Assembly: GCA_018268105.1 (NCBI GenBank)
Contig: JAFDXG010000076.1
Span: 1 to 64,000, forward strand
Source of the DNA: Bacteroidota bacterium
GTDB taxonomy: Bacteria > Bacteroidota > Bacteroidia > Chitinophagales > Chitinophagaceae
Length of the DNA stretch: 64,000 bases
Direction of reading: 5' to 3'
Position numbers and translations under genes: made by a program. Positions 17,650-26,048 of this stretch are shown one piece after another (the first letter of the stretch is position 1; the number at the start of each line of letters is the position of its first letter). The notes beneath the pieces are model-generated. The model was not told the DNA's origin. It saw only the letters and a program-made list of their open reading frames with translations, and searched no databases.

Positions 17650-19020
17650 TTATTTCAAAATCAATTCTATCACCGGAACTTCTACAGGTGGCCTATCTGC
17701 AGGTAATGATAAAATGATATCGCTGCCGGTTGCAGCACTGTCAATAGCTGAGTTATCAATGGTACGCAGTTCTGATGCATCATTCAGCAATTGTGCATAA
17801 CTGATTTTGCCCCCATATCCTTTAAGTACCAACTGCCTTGAATATGGATAATCAAAGAGGTGTACATACAATCGTTTTGTTTGAGGATTATAAGTAAGCC
17901 TGGCTCCATCAGGTTCTGAAAATTCATCAGGTGCATAAGTACAGTTGTAAATAGACCTGTTGTTGCCATGCATCCATAAGGCAAGACTATCCAATGCCCT
18001 TGTAGCGCGGTAATCAAACTCACCGCGTGCTGTAGGTCCCACATTTAGAATAAGGTTGCCGCCATTGGCAGTTGAGGTAATGAGTAAGTCAAGCAACTGC
18101 TTATCTGATTTCCAGCTATGCTCATCGCGATAATATCCCCATGATCCGGAAAATGTCTGGCAGGTTTCCCAGGTTTTACCCCGGTATTTTACGAGGGTTG
18201 TCGGTTTTACCTGTTCGGGAGTTTCAAAATCTTCACCATCTTCATAGTCCCCAAGATCAAGACGATTATCTACTATAATACCAGGTTGCAGTTTCCTGAT
18301 CTGTTTAATTAATGCAACAGAATTCCAGTCATCTTTTCCTTTTCCATGTTTGCCCGGGTAAGAAAAATCAAGCCAGAGGATATCAATTTTTCCATAATTA
18401 GTTAGTAGCTCAGTTACCTGGTTAAAAAGGTATTCACGATATTTTGTCATATCGCGTCCCTTATTGATTTTCTCCCATTCCGCCTCGGGGGCATTTTCAT
18501 CAAGGCGTTGCGGATGCACCCGGTCTATAGTAAAATCTGGGTGATGCCAGTCAATAAGAGAATAATAAAATCCGATCTTAATGCCTTCAGCACGAAAAGC
18601 ATCCACAAACTCCCTTACCAGGTCACGTTTAGCCGGTGTATTTGTGGCTTTATAATCGGTGTATTTGCTGTCAAACAAACAAAATCCTTCATGATGTTTG
18701 GTCGTCAGTACAGCGTATTTCATTCCTGCGGCTTTAGCTTCCTTTGCCCATTTTTTAGGTTCAAACAAATCAGGATTAAAAAGATCAAAATATTTCTGGT
18801 ATTGTTCAGTAGTTATACGTTCCCGGTTTTTGACCCATTCATGCCGTGCCGGCAATGCATAAAGCCCCCAATGAATAAACATACCAAATCGGGCATCTTC
18901 CCACCACTGCATACGCTGTTGCTTTTGTACAGGCGTTTCATTAAACAATCTTTTCTTTTGTGCCAATACCGTAGTTCCGGCAAGGCAGATACATACCATC
19001 GCTATCAAAACTTTTTTCAT
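17650..19020 (-). CDS. Alpha-L-fucosidase (GH29), secreted
   Basis: Read from the ATG at 19020 the protein is 456 residues and begins MKKVLIAMVCICLAGTTVLA, a clean signal peptide; the ATG at 19047 adds nine residues that spoil it. The GH29 hallmarks are MFIHWGLYALPARHEW (47-62), LTTKHHEGFCLFDS (105-118) and ILWLDFSYPGKHG with the likely nucleophile Asp218. It lacks the F5/8 modules of its neighbour and its active-site region differs (WLDF versus WHDGAN), so the two may belong to different GH29 subfamilies with different linkage preferences. It is the first gene of the three-gene hydrolase run. The upstream spacer holds an interspersed repeat. Confidence 0.9.
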   Translation of the reverse strand: MKKVLIAMVCICLAGTTVLAQKKRLFNETPVQKQQRMQWWEDARFGMFIHWGLYALPARHEWVKNRERITTEQYQKYFDLFNPDLFEPKKWAKEAKAAGMKYAVLTTKHHEGFCLFDSKYTDYKATNTPAKRDLVREFVDAFRAEGIKIGFYYSLIDWHHPDFTIDRVHPQRLDENAPEAEWEKINKGRDMTKYREYLFNQVTELLTNYGKIDILWLDFSYPGKHGKGKDDWNSVALIKQIRKLQPGIIVDNRLDLGDYEDGEDFETPEQVKPTTLVKYRGKTWETCQTFSGSWGYYRDEHSWKSDKQLLDLLITSTANGGNLILNVGPTARGEFDYRATRALDSLALWMHGNNRSIYNCTYAPDEFSEPDGARLTYNPQTKRLYVHLFDYPYSRQLVLKGYGGKISYAQLLNDASELRTIDNSAIDSAATGSDIILSLPADRPPVEVPVIELILK

Positions 19021-19080
19021 ATAACAATATTTAGAAAATAAAACCATGTTCCGAAGTTAGGGTTATAGCATATATATTCA

Positions 19081-19215
19081 AAGGGTTTCACGCAACGCAC
19101 GCAAAGGAGCAGCGCCGCAAAGAAAACATCGCAGCGCTTACTGCACCACTGCGACCGCTGCGAGAAATTGTGTTTCCCAGAAAATTGCTTCCTACACCTT
19201 AGTGCCCCGGTGGTT
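19081..19215. repeat. GC-rich interspersed intergenic repeat
   Basis: This spacer differs in composition from the AT-rich surroundings: CACGCAACGCACGCAAAGG, then GCGCCGCAAAG, then a stretch ending TTAGTGCCCCGGTGG. It contains repeated 'acgcaa' and 'gcaaag' words on one strand and resembles the shorter element at 11097-11140 in reverse. It encodes no convincing ORF. Elements of this look recur between genes in related genomes as I remember them; a genome-wide count would decide. Confidence 0.45.
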
Positions 19216-19222
19216 CAAATCC

Positions 19223-20614
19223 TCACAGCAACACTCCCCTCAAAAACAGGTATGCGAACGAAAAATAAATGATCAGTCCTGTCACATCCACCAGAGTAGC
19301 TACAAAAGGTGCAGAGGAAGTGGCAGGATCAGCGCCTAGTTTTTTTAGCAATATTGGTAACATAGAACCGCTGAGCGTACCCCAAAGCACCACACCAACA
19401 AGGGAGATACCAACAGTAATAGCAACAGGAAGCGTATGTTCTCCATATACCTTTGGAAAAAAATGAGACCATATCTGAATTCTGAAAAAGCCAATTATAC
19501 CCAGTACTGTACCCAGCATCAACCCCGATAAAATTTCGCGGCGCAGTACCCGCCACCAGTCGGCTATATATACTTCACCGAGTGCCATTGCTTGTATGAT
19601 GAGTGTGGACGCCTGCGACCCGCTGTTACCACCGCTTGATATGATCAACGGAACGAATAACGCCAGCACAATGGCTTTGGCAATTTCATCCTCAAAAAAA
19701 CTCATAGCCGTTGCCGTAAGCATTTCACCAATGAAAAGAATAACCAGCCACCCTACTCTTTTTTTAAACAACTTAAACAAAGGGATCTCCAGATAAGGTT
19801 CATCCAGTGCTTCAGTACCCCCCATGCGTTGCATGTTCTCGGTAAATTCTTCGTTGGCTACCCACAGCATATCATCAATAGTAACAATTCCTACAAGTAT
19901 ATTATTATCATCTACTACAGGAAGAGCTACCCTGTTATTCATTTTAAAAATGTTATTGGCCTCCTCCTGCCCGTCATCTACATGCAATACAATAAAGCGG
20001 CGATCTATAATATCCGAAACAATTTTATCAGGTTTAGATAAAATTATTTCACGAATGCGTATATCATCTATAAACTCACCCTTCTCGTTAATCACATATA
20101 CTACATCAATAGTCTCCATGTGTTTCCCTTCCTTTCTTATTTCCTGCAGCACCTCGTCAACTGTCCAGTCTTCGTACACCGAAATATAATCTGGAATCAT
20201 CAACCTGCCCACCGAGCCTTCAGGATAACCAAGTAATGAAAGGGTAACTTTCCTTTCTTCAGGGTTTAGCAGTTTGATCAGTTCCCTAACCACATTGGTT
20301 GGCAACTCTCCCAGGAATGCAGTGCGGTCATCCGCAGGAAGCTCGTTCATTAATTCTGCCGTTTTTAGGGGCGGAAGAGATTGAATAATCCTTTTCTGTT
20401 CAGGGACATCAAGTATTTTAAAGGTACTTACAGCCCGGTGCAGCGACAGTGTTGCAATAATTTGGGTTTCGTATTCTTCATTATCACTGATAAGCTGTGC
20501 AACATCGCTGATATTCTGATCATTCAAAAAATCCTGTATCAGCAATTTATCGTTTGAAGCAATAACTTCTTCAAACCGCTCCTGTAATGTTATTTCTTCC
20601 TGATCGAGCGACAT
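19223..20614 (-). CDS. mgtE: MgtE-type magnesium transporter
   Basis: At 463 residues this has the standard MgtE plan: an N-terminal helical superfamily domain (about 1-130, with ELPADDRTAFLGELP and GSVGRLM), two CBS domains (about 135-260, with VLHVDDGQEEA and ALPVVDDNNILVGIV) and a C-terminal block of five membrane helices (about 285-463). The helices contain SSGGNSGSQAST, the conserved pore segment, and ADPATSSAPFVATLVD. MgtE forms dimers in the inner membrane that admit Mg2+ when the cytoplasmic Mg2+ level is low; the CBS region is the sensor. It is a single gene, divergent from the SET-domain gene. Confidence 0.95.
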   Translation of the reverse strand: MSLDQEEITLQERFEEVIASNDKLLIQDFLNDQNISDVAQLISDNEEYETQIIATLSLHRAVSTFKILDVPEQKRIIQSLPPLKTAELMNELPADDRTAFLGELPTNVVRELIKLLNPEERKVTLSLLGYPEGSVGRLMIPDYISVYEDWTVDEVLQEIRKEGKHMETIDVVYVINEKGEFIDDIRIREIILSKPDKIVSDIIDRRFIVLHVDDGQEEANNIFKMNNRVALPVVDDNNILVGIVTIDDMLWVANEEFTENMQRMGGTEALDEPYLEIPLFKLFKKRVGWLVILFIGEMLTATAMSFFEDEIAKAIVLALFVPLIISSGGNSGSQASTLIIQAMALGEVYIADWWRVLRREILSGLMLGTVLGIIGFFRIQIWSHFFPKVYGEHTLPVAITVGISLVGVVLWGTLSGSMLPILLKKLGADPATSSAPFVATLVDVTGLIIYFSFAYLFLRGVLL

Positions 20615-20633
20615 GATTTTTATTTTAATGTTG

Positions 20634-20641
20634 CAAAATTA
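20634..20641 (-). promoter_or_regulatory. Candidate -7 box for mgtE
   Basis: The minus strand reads TAATTTTG, matching TAnnTTTG, 20 bases upstream of the mgtE ATG. The -33 position has TTAG (CTAA on plus at 20663) at 21 bases instead of TTTG. The implied leader is very short. Confidence 0.35.
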
Positions 20642-20700
20642 AAAATAGCTTTGAGTATTCACCTAAAGTAATATCAATACACAAAACATATCAGTCAACT

Positions 20701-21087
20701 ATGCTGTCGCCTTTCCTGTACATTGATGCCATCAAAGATAAAGGACGAGGTGTTTTTACGCGAAAAAAAATAAAACCGAATACTATTATTGAAATCGCTC
20801 CCGTAGTAGTTATGAGCGGGAAAGAAAAAGAACTGCTGGATCAGACTTTATTGCATGATTATATTTTTATATGGGGCAAAAATAACGATCAGTGTTGCAT
20901 GGCTTTGGGGTATATCTCCATCTATAATCATTCTTACCAGGCAAACTGCGAATATTTTATGGATTACGGAAATCAAACCATTTGTATAAAAACAGTGCGG
21001 ACAGTAGAACCCGATGAGGAATTAACAATCAATTACAATGGTAACTGGAATGATAAAAAGCCCGTATGGTTTGATGTAAAACATTAA
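20701..21087 (+). CDS. Small SET-domain protein (lysine methyltransferase-like)
   Basis: The whole 128-residue protein is a SET domain. Three landmarks are present in order: KGRGVFT (14-20), the SAM-binding NHS (76-78) after IYNH, and EELTINYN (106-113). The post-SET cysteines are absent. SET proteins methylate lysine side chains with SAM; in eukaryotes the targets are often histones. Bacterial single-domain forms are widespread but poorly understood, and the target here is unknown. The gene is convergent with the fructosamine-kinase-like gene, with only eight bases between stops, and divergent from mgtE. Confidence 0.85.
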   Translation: MLSPFLYIDAIKDKGRGVFTRKKIKPNTIIEIAPVVVMSGKEKELLDQTLLHDYIFIWGKNNDQCCMALGYISIYNHSYQANCEYFMDYGNQTICIKTVRTVEPDEELTINYNGNWNDKKPVWFDVKH

Positions 21088-21095
21088 TTGACTGC

Positions 21096-21977
21096 TCATT
21101 TGTATTTTTTTATAATATCCATCACCTGTTGATGATAATGACCTCCAAATAGTATAAGGTGTACCAGAAGCGGATAAAGCTGGCACAACTCCACCCGCTG
21201 CTCCCAACCTTGTTGCATCGGAAAATGATACTGATATGATTCGTAGAATTTTTTATCAAAACCGCCAAAGAGCAGGCTCATGGCGATATCCATCTCCCGG
21301 TTGCCATAGTATATGGCAGGATCAAATACTACAGCAAGTCCGCTGGAAGCTACCATAAAGTTACCACTCCACAGGTCGCCATGTAACAAAGACGGTTTTT
21401 CTTCAGGATATATTTCACTGAATTTTGCAGACAGTTTTTCGATTTCGGTCATTTGTTCTGCCTCAAGAAGCCCTTTAGATAATGCTTTTACCGCGAGAGG
21501 TAAAATCCGTTCATTAGTATAAAAGTCCGGCCACTTATCATGTTCAAAATTCGGTTGTACAAGTTTTCCTATGTAGTTTGGGTATCCAAGTCCGTGCCGC
21601 ACTCCTGTTTGATGATGAAGACAGGCCAATCTCTCCCCAAAGTCATTCCAGAAATTGTCAACCGGGTTTCCTTTTTCAATATATTCCATTACCAGGAAAA
21701 TTTGCTGATGAAATTTTCCATCGAATAATGGGCGTGGTACTTTAATACAACCTTTGTCTGCCAAAGTAATCAAACCCCTTGCTTCTTTTTCAAACATATC
21801 CAACCCAAATAATGAAGCATTTATTTTAATTAAAAAATTTCCTTTACCGGTTTCAAGCATAAAAACCTGGTTAATATCGCCACCATAAACCGGGAAATAG
21901 TTATGAACAGATATTGCATCAGAAAAGAAATCAGTAAACCGCTGCTGAAGATGTTCTAAAAAGCGGGAATGTAACAT
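21096..21977 (-). CDS. Fructosamine kinase family protein
   Basis: This 293-residue kinase-fold protein carries LLHGDLWSGNFM (198-209, catalytic Asp201) and VFDPAIYYGNREMDIAM, both typical of the fructosamine-3-kinase/ketosamine-3-kinase family. The N-terminal lobe has FLIKINAS with the ATP-contacting lysine near 51 and a glutamate-bearing helix (FEKEARGLITL). Members phosphorylate sugar adducts on protein lysines so that the adduct falls off, a deglycation repair activity. The ATG is followed upstream by a short-period repeat, so its promoter must lie in or beyond that repeat, or the gene is read through from folC, which is upstream on the same strand. Confidence 0.88.
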   Translation of the reverse strand: MLHSRFLEHLQQRFTDFFSDAISVHNYFPVYGGDINQVFMLETGKGNFLIKINASLFGLDMFEKEARGLITLADKGCIKVPRPLFDGKFHQQIFLVMEYIEKGNPVDNFWNDFGERLACLHHQTGVRHGLGYPNYIGKLVQPNFEHDKWPDFYTNERILPLAVKALSKGLLEAEQMTEIEKLSAKFSEIYPEEKPSLLHGDLWSGNFMVASSGLAVVFDPAIYYGNREMDIAMSLLFGGFDKKFYESYQYHFPMQQGWEQRVELCQLYPLLVHLILFGGHYHQQVMDIIKKYK

Positions 21978-22073
21978 GATTTGAAATTTGAGATTTGAGA
22001 TTTGAAATTGCTAACCCATAGCCTCCCATTCATAGCTTATAGCCTAATGCCCATAGCTGACTGCTGATAGCTC
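21978..22073. repeat. Short-period repeat tract between folC and the kinase gene
   Basis: Two adjoining tracts fill the spacer. 21978-22009 is built of 'gatttga' units with 'aaatttg' variants. 22014-22073 is built of 'catagc', 'tagc' and 'ccca' words (CCCATAGCC, TTCATAGCTTATAGCC, GCCCATAGCTG, GATAGCTCC). It looks like a variable tandem element and does not read as protein. Confidence 0.6.
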
Positions 22074-23384
22074 CTATTTCCCCACCACACCATAATCCAC
22101 CTCTCCCACAACAAATACACTGCCACAAACAATGATAAGATCATTTTTAGCAGCATGTTCGAGTGCTGTTTGCATTGCCGAATTTACATTTGGATAATGA
22201 TGACCGTTTAACCCATAAGAGGCAGCCTTAGTTGCCAGTTGATCTTCGGGTAGCGCCCGGGGTATCTGTGCTTTGGTAAAATAATATTTTGCTTCTTTTG
22301 GCAACAGTTGCAAAACCGGATCAATTGCTTTATCCTTTACCATTCCAATAATTATATGCAGATCGTGATAATCCATAGCTTCAATCTGCATACAAATTTG
22401 CTTTATGCCGTCTTCATTATGCCCCACATCAAGCACAACTGCCGGGTTATGATGAATTAATTCCCACCTGCCATGCAGTCCTGTAAGTTTTTTTACATTA
22501 CGCAAAGCCTGCAGCATTGCATCATCAGGTATTTGCCACCCTTTTTCCTTCAGCCTGTCAATGGCGGATAAAACCGTAAGCAGATTTTTTGACTGGTACA
22601 TTCCTGTAAGGTCAAGCCGGAATATTCGCTTTTCATTGCCTGGCAATTTTACAACTGTTACTTCAAATTCATGTTCAATATGCCGGTATGCATCTGTATA
22701 CCTTTCGTGGTCTGCAATGTACAACGGGGCATTTTTTTCTTTTGCTGCCTGTAAAAATACAGGCATGGTTTCTTCATTTGATTCGCCAATGACCACCGGA
22801 GTATTTTCTTTTATAATACCTGCTTTTTCAACTGCGATCTTTGAAGGACTATCGCCAAGTATTTGCATGTGATCCATACTGACATTTGTGATCACCGCCA
22901 ATTCAGGCAGAATAATATTGGTACTATCGAGACGACCGCCCAAACCCGTTTCAATAACAGCAATATCTACCCGCATTTTTGCAAAATATTCAAATGCCAT
23001 TGCAACAGTAATTTCAAAAAAGGATGGCTGTATATCGCTAATCCATGGTTTAACACGGTCAGTAAAATCAATAACAAACTGCTCATCCACCATATTACCG
23101 TTTACTTTGATCCGCTCTCTGAAATCGTGGAGATGCGGAGAAGTATAAAGTCCGGTTGTATAACCTGATTTCTGTAAAACAGCCGCAAGGATATGGCTCA
23201 CAGAACCTTTGCCATTAGTACCTGCAATATGTATTGATTTAAAATTTTTGTGCGGGTTGCCGAGACGTTCACATAATTTCCTGGCATTGGTAAGGTCCTT
23301 TTTTATAGCGGCATCCCCCACCCTGCTGAACATAGGTAGTGCCTGGTAGAGATATGCGATGGTTTGCCTGTAGTTCATATTCAT
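22074..23384 (-). CDS. folC: Bifunctional folylpolyglutamate/dihydrofolate synthase
   Basis: The Mur-ligase fold is shown by the P-loop SIHIAGTNGKGSVSHILA (about 52-69) and, downstream, ETGLGGRLDSTN and VITNVSMDHM. A C-terminal domain with VLDVGHNEDGI is typical of FolC. The enzyme adds glutamate to dihydropteroate or folates in the cytoplasm, using ATP. The longest frame begins at a TTG (23399); I place the start at the first ATG (23384), giving 436 residues; another ATG follows two codons later. It is probably read with or ahead of the fructosamine-kinase-like gene. Confidence 0.92.
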   Translation of the reverse strand: MNMNYRQTIAYLYQALPMFSRVGDAAIKKDLTNARKLCERLGNPHKNFKSIHIAGTNGKGSVSHILAAVLQKSGYTTGLYTSPHLHDFRERIKVNGNMVDEQFVIDFTDRVKPWISDIQPSFFEITVAMAFEYFAKMRVDIAVIETGLGGRLDSTNIILPELAVITNVSMDHMQILGDSPSKIAVEKAGIIKENTPVVIGESNEETMPVFLQAAKEKNAPLYIADHERYTDAYRHIEHEFEVTVVKLPGNEKRIFRLDLTGMYQSKNLLTVLSAIDRLKEKGWQIPDDAMLQALRNVKKLTGLHGRWELIHHNPAVVLDVGHNEDGIKQICMQIEAMDYHDLHIIIGMVKDKAIDPVLQLLPKEAKYYFTKAQIPRALPEDQLATKAASYGLNGHHYPNVNSAMQTALEHAAKNDLIIVCGSVFVVGEVDYGVVGK

Positions 23385-23718
23385 CAAAGAAGCCGACAAA
23401 ATTAAGGAATTGTAAAACCATTCTACTAACCTGAAGAAAACTTACAAATTTAATACGGTAAAAAGAGATGAATATATTTTCATTCTTATGAGTCAAAGTG
23501 TAAGTTAATTTTTTTGAACGTTTGTTTCCTGATTAAACTATTACAACATTCAGGAAGATGTATAGATCAGCTCAATAATGATATGAACGTACAAGAGAGT
23601 GACACAACAACAGCCTGATAGTAAACCTGCAGCCGGTACATAAAATATCATATCCAAAATCATACCCTGTTTAATCGTTGAAAGATTGATATATTTATCC
23701 CGTAAAAAAAATATCACA
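23385..23718. other. Intergenic region between divergent folC and DUF1080 gene
   Basis: This 334-base spacer must carry promoters for both flanking genes. Apart from the folC -7 candidate I see only TATATTTA near 23688 as a weak -7 for the plus-strand gene. No hairpin or coding frame stands out. Confidence 0.4.
23397..23404 (-). promoter_or_regulatory. Candidate -7 box for folC
   Basis: The minus strand reads TAATTTTG, matching TAnnTTTG, 13 bases upstream of the ATG at 23384. As at mgtE, the -33 position carries TTAG (CTAA on plus, 23426-23429) at 21 bases. The leader would be only a few bases long. Confidence 0.3.
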
Positions 23719-25095
23719 ATGAAAAAAGTTCTGTTTTGTATTTCTATTGCCATATTCATGTATACCCTGCCTATTATTGCGCAAAACGGCGGATGGGTTT
23801 CATTGTTTGACGGGAAAACTCTTAATGGCTGGAAACAAATGGGAGGAATGGCAAAATATGCTGTTGAAAATGGTGCAATAACGGGCACTACAGTATCTGC
23901 TACACCTAACAGTTTCATGGTAACTGAAAAAGAATATGGTGATTTTGTGCTGGAGCTTGAAGTAAAACTACCAGACAGCAGCACCAATTCCGGCATACAA
24001 TTCAGGAGCCATTTTAACCCGGAAGTTAATGACGGCAAAGGGAGAGTGTATGGCTATCAGTATGAACTTGACGGCTCGGCACGGGCATGGACAGCCGGCA
24101 TATATGATGAGGGAAGACGGGGATGGTTGTATCCCCTTGATCTCAACCCTGCTGCTAAAAAAGCTTTTAAACAGGGAGTATATAATAAAGTGAAAGTAGA
24201 ATGCATTGGCAATACCATTAAAACCTGGATTAACGGTATGCCGGCGGCTTATCTTGTAGATGAAGCGGATGCCCGCGGCGTTATTGCATTGCAGGTGCAT
24301 GGTATAGGAAATTCGGGGACGCCCGGTAAAACTATTTTCTGGAAAAATATCCGTATTAAAACTTCCGGTATACAACCTTCGGTATTTCCAAAAGGTGTTT
24401 ATGTAAAAAACAATGTTCCCAACCTGCTGACCGAATATGAAAAAACAAATGGGTGGAAGTTGCTCTTCAACGGAAAAAATAATGATGGATGGAGAAGCAC
24501 CCGCACTACTACTTTCCCGGATCATGGATGGGAGATAAAAGATGGGATACTTTCAGTTTTATCTTCTCATGGTGATGAATCTGCCCGCGGAGGGGATATT
24601 ATCACCAATGATAAATACAGTGCATTCGATCTGTCATTTGATTTCAGGCTCACTCCCGGCGCTAACAGTGGTGTAAAATATTTTGTTTTTTTATCAAACG
24701 GTAATACAGGGTCTGCTTTAGGATTGGAATACCAGGTACTTGATGACAAACTTCACCCCGATGCTAAAATGGGAAGAGATGGCAACCGGACACTGGCATC
24801 CCTTTACGATCTGATTACGGCCCACAAACCTGGTAATGCCCAGCATGCAATTGGCGAGTGGAATACGGGAAGGGTAATTGTGTATCCCGATAACCATGTG
24901 GAACATTATCTCAACGGGCAGAAAGTATTGGAATATGAAAGAGGATCGGAGGCTTTCAGGCAACTTGTAGCCAACAGTAAATACAAAGCCCATAAAAATT
25001 TTGGAGAAGATAAAGAGGGGTATATCCTTTTACAGGATCATGGCGACGATGTGAGCTTTAGAAGTATTAAGATAAAGAATTTGTCAAGAAAATAA
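23719..25095 (+). CDS. Secreted protein with two 3-keto-disaccharide hydrolase (DUF1080) domains
   Basis: From the ATG at 23719 (a TTG lies upstream) the 458-residue protein has a signal peptide (residues 1-22, ending PIIAQ). It then has two copies of the same beta-sandwich domain. The first opens GWVSLFDGKTLNGWKQ (about 25-40), the second GWKLLFNGKNNDGWRS (about 245-260). Each later shows the family's SGI/SGVKYF strand and a DDVSFRSIKIKN-like end. Domains of this family (PF06439) are lectin-like and some cleave 3-keto-glycosides. The upstream Gfo/Idh/MocA and single-domain DUF1080 genes at 27071-29266 suggest cooperation, though this gene is on the opposite strand. Confidence 0.85.
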   Translation: MKKVLFCISIAIFMYTLPIIAQNGGWVSLFDGKTLNGWKQMGGMAKYAVENGAITGTTVSATPNSFMVTEKEYGDFVLELEVKLPDSSTNSGIQFRSHFNPEVNDGKGRVYGYQYELDGSARAWTAGIYDEGRRGWLYPLDLNPAAKKAFKQGVYNKVKVECIGNTIKTWINGMPAAYLVDEADARGVIALQVHGIGNSGTPGKTIFWKNIRIKTSGIQPSVFPKGVYVKNNVPNLLTEYEKTNGWKLLFNGKNNDGWRSTRTTTFPDHGWEIKDGILSVLSSHGDESARGGDIITNDKYSAFDLSFDFRLTPGANSGVKYFVFLSNGNTGSALGLEYQVLDDKLHPDAKMGRDGNRTLASLYDLITAHKPGNAQHAIGEWNTGRVIVYPDNHVEHYLNGQKVLEYERGSEAFRQLVANSKYKAHKNFGEDKEGYILLQDHGDDVSFRSIKIKNLSRK

Positions 25096-25122
25096 ACACT
25101 AAAAGAATTAAGAGCTCATAGT

Positions 25123-25743
25123 TTAGTAATAGCCATACATTCTTCTTACATCCTGTACGATGCTTTCAATCTGTGAATCATCAGTCAGTCCATTGTAGGT
25201 TTGCTTGAGGCTGCTGCCAAATACCCATGCCACACTCTGCCAGAAACCAGCAGAAAAGCTGCCTTTATAATCACGGATTATATCATAGCAGGTATTCCCC
25301 GTTTCCCGTGCAATGAGCTTCATCAGTACCTTACCCTGGTATACCGAAAGATCAGTAAGCGGCTTTGTAAATTCGCTGCGAAGTTCTTTTTCACGGCTCT
25401 TTACATAGTCTCTTCTTTTATGTTTGTCGGGGATGTTAGTAATATGTGCACTGATATCATTAAATACAGCTCCGGCCTTTTTTGCGTAAGGATAAGTAAC
25501 ATACACTGCATTTCTAAGCCTTGTCCACTCCTTTAATGCCCTGCGCTGATCGGGGGTGAGATTCAGGTAAACAAATACTTCAGAAAGCTCTCTATATGAA
25601 ATAGTATCGCCCTGATATATTATTGTTTGCACTATAATAGTATCATTGGGGCCATAGCTGCTTTGACTGCGGGCAGCAGAGAACAGTACAGCACAGAGTA
25701 CAGTTAGGAAAATCCTGTAATATGATCGGCGCATCAAATCCAT
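25123..25743 (-). CDS. DUF4294 domain-containing secreted protein
   Basis: The 206-residue protein has a signal sequence (about 6-26, ending AARSQ). The body matches my memory of DUF4294, a family restricted to Bacteroidota: YRELSEVFVYL, RLRNAVYVTYPYAK (about 90-103), AHITNIPDKHKRRDYV, and LIARETGNTCYDIIRDYKG. It has a single likely disulfide-free cysteine in TCYD. The function is unknown. It is convergent with the double-DUF1080 gene, with 27 bases between the stops, and no operon partner is evident. Confidence 0.85.
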   Translation of the reverse strand: MDLMRRSYYRIFLTVLCAVLFSAARSQSSYGPNDTIIVQTIIYQGDTISYRELSEVFVYLNLTPDQRRALKEWTRLRNAVYVTYPYAKKAGAVFNDISAHITNIPDKHKRRDYVKSREKELRSEFTKPLTDLSVYQGKVLMKLIARETGNTCYDIIRDYKGSFSAGFWQSVAWVFGSSLKQTYNGLTDDSQIESIVQDVRRMYGYY

Positions 25744-26048
25744 TCAGCAATTAATATCGAAAATTAAACGTTTTTTCCAATATTTTGATACGTCATAGAC
25801 AAGATGGGTAACCCGACCGCTGCTGTAAATTGTAAAATTTTAACGAAAAGCACTGAAAATTGGATAGAGACTATGGAGCTACAGTACCTGAGATATGAAA
25901 AGAGCTACTATTGCTCGTTTACCATCACTAATTATTTCAATAATAAATTGTGTTAACCGGGTAAAGTCAGAATTTTTTTTAGGAAAAAGCATAACAGAAA
26001 ATAACTTTCAACAAAAAATGATTTATTTTGGTATTAATAAATAAAAAA
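25744..26048. other. Intergenic region before a hypothetical secreted protein
   Basis: A 305-base AT-rich spacer between divergent genes. TTATTTTG at about 26022-26029 is one base off a -7 box for the plus-strand gene. I see no coding frame or strong hairpin. Confidence 0.4.

Noticed and set aside
19205..19222. GGTTCAAATCC, resembling a tRNA T-arm
   Set aside because: The five bases before and after the loop do not pair, and no anticodon or acceptor stem can be drawn in the preceding 70 bases. It is part of the repeat.
23968..24525. 185-codon minus-strand frame
   Set aside because: It lies antisense to the tandem DUF1080 gene, whose two domains are unmistakable, so it is a shadow frame.
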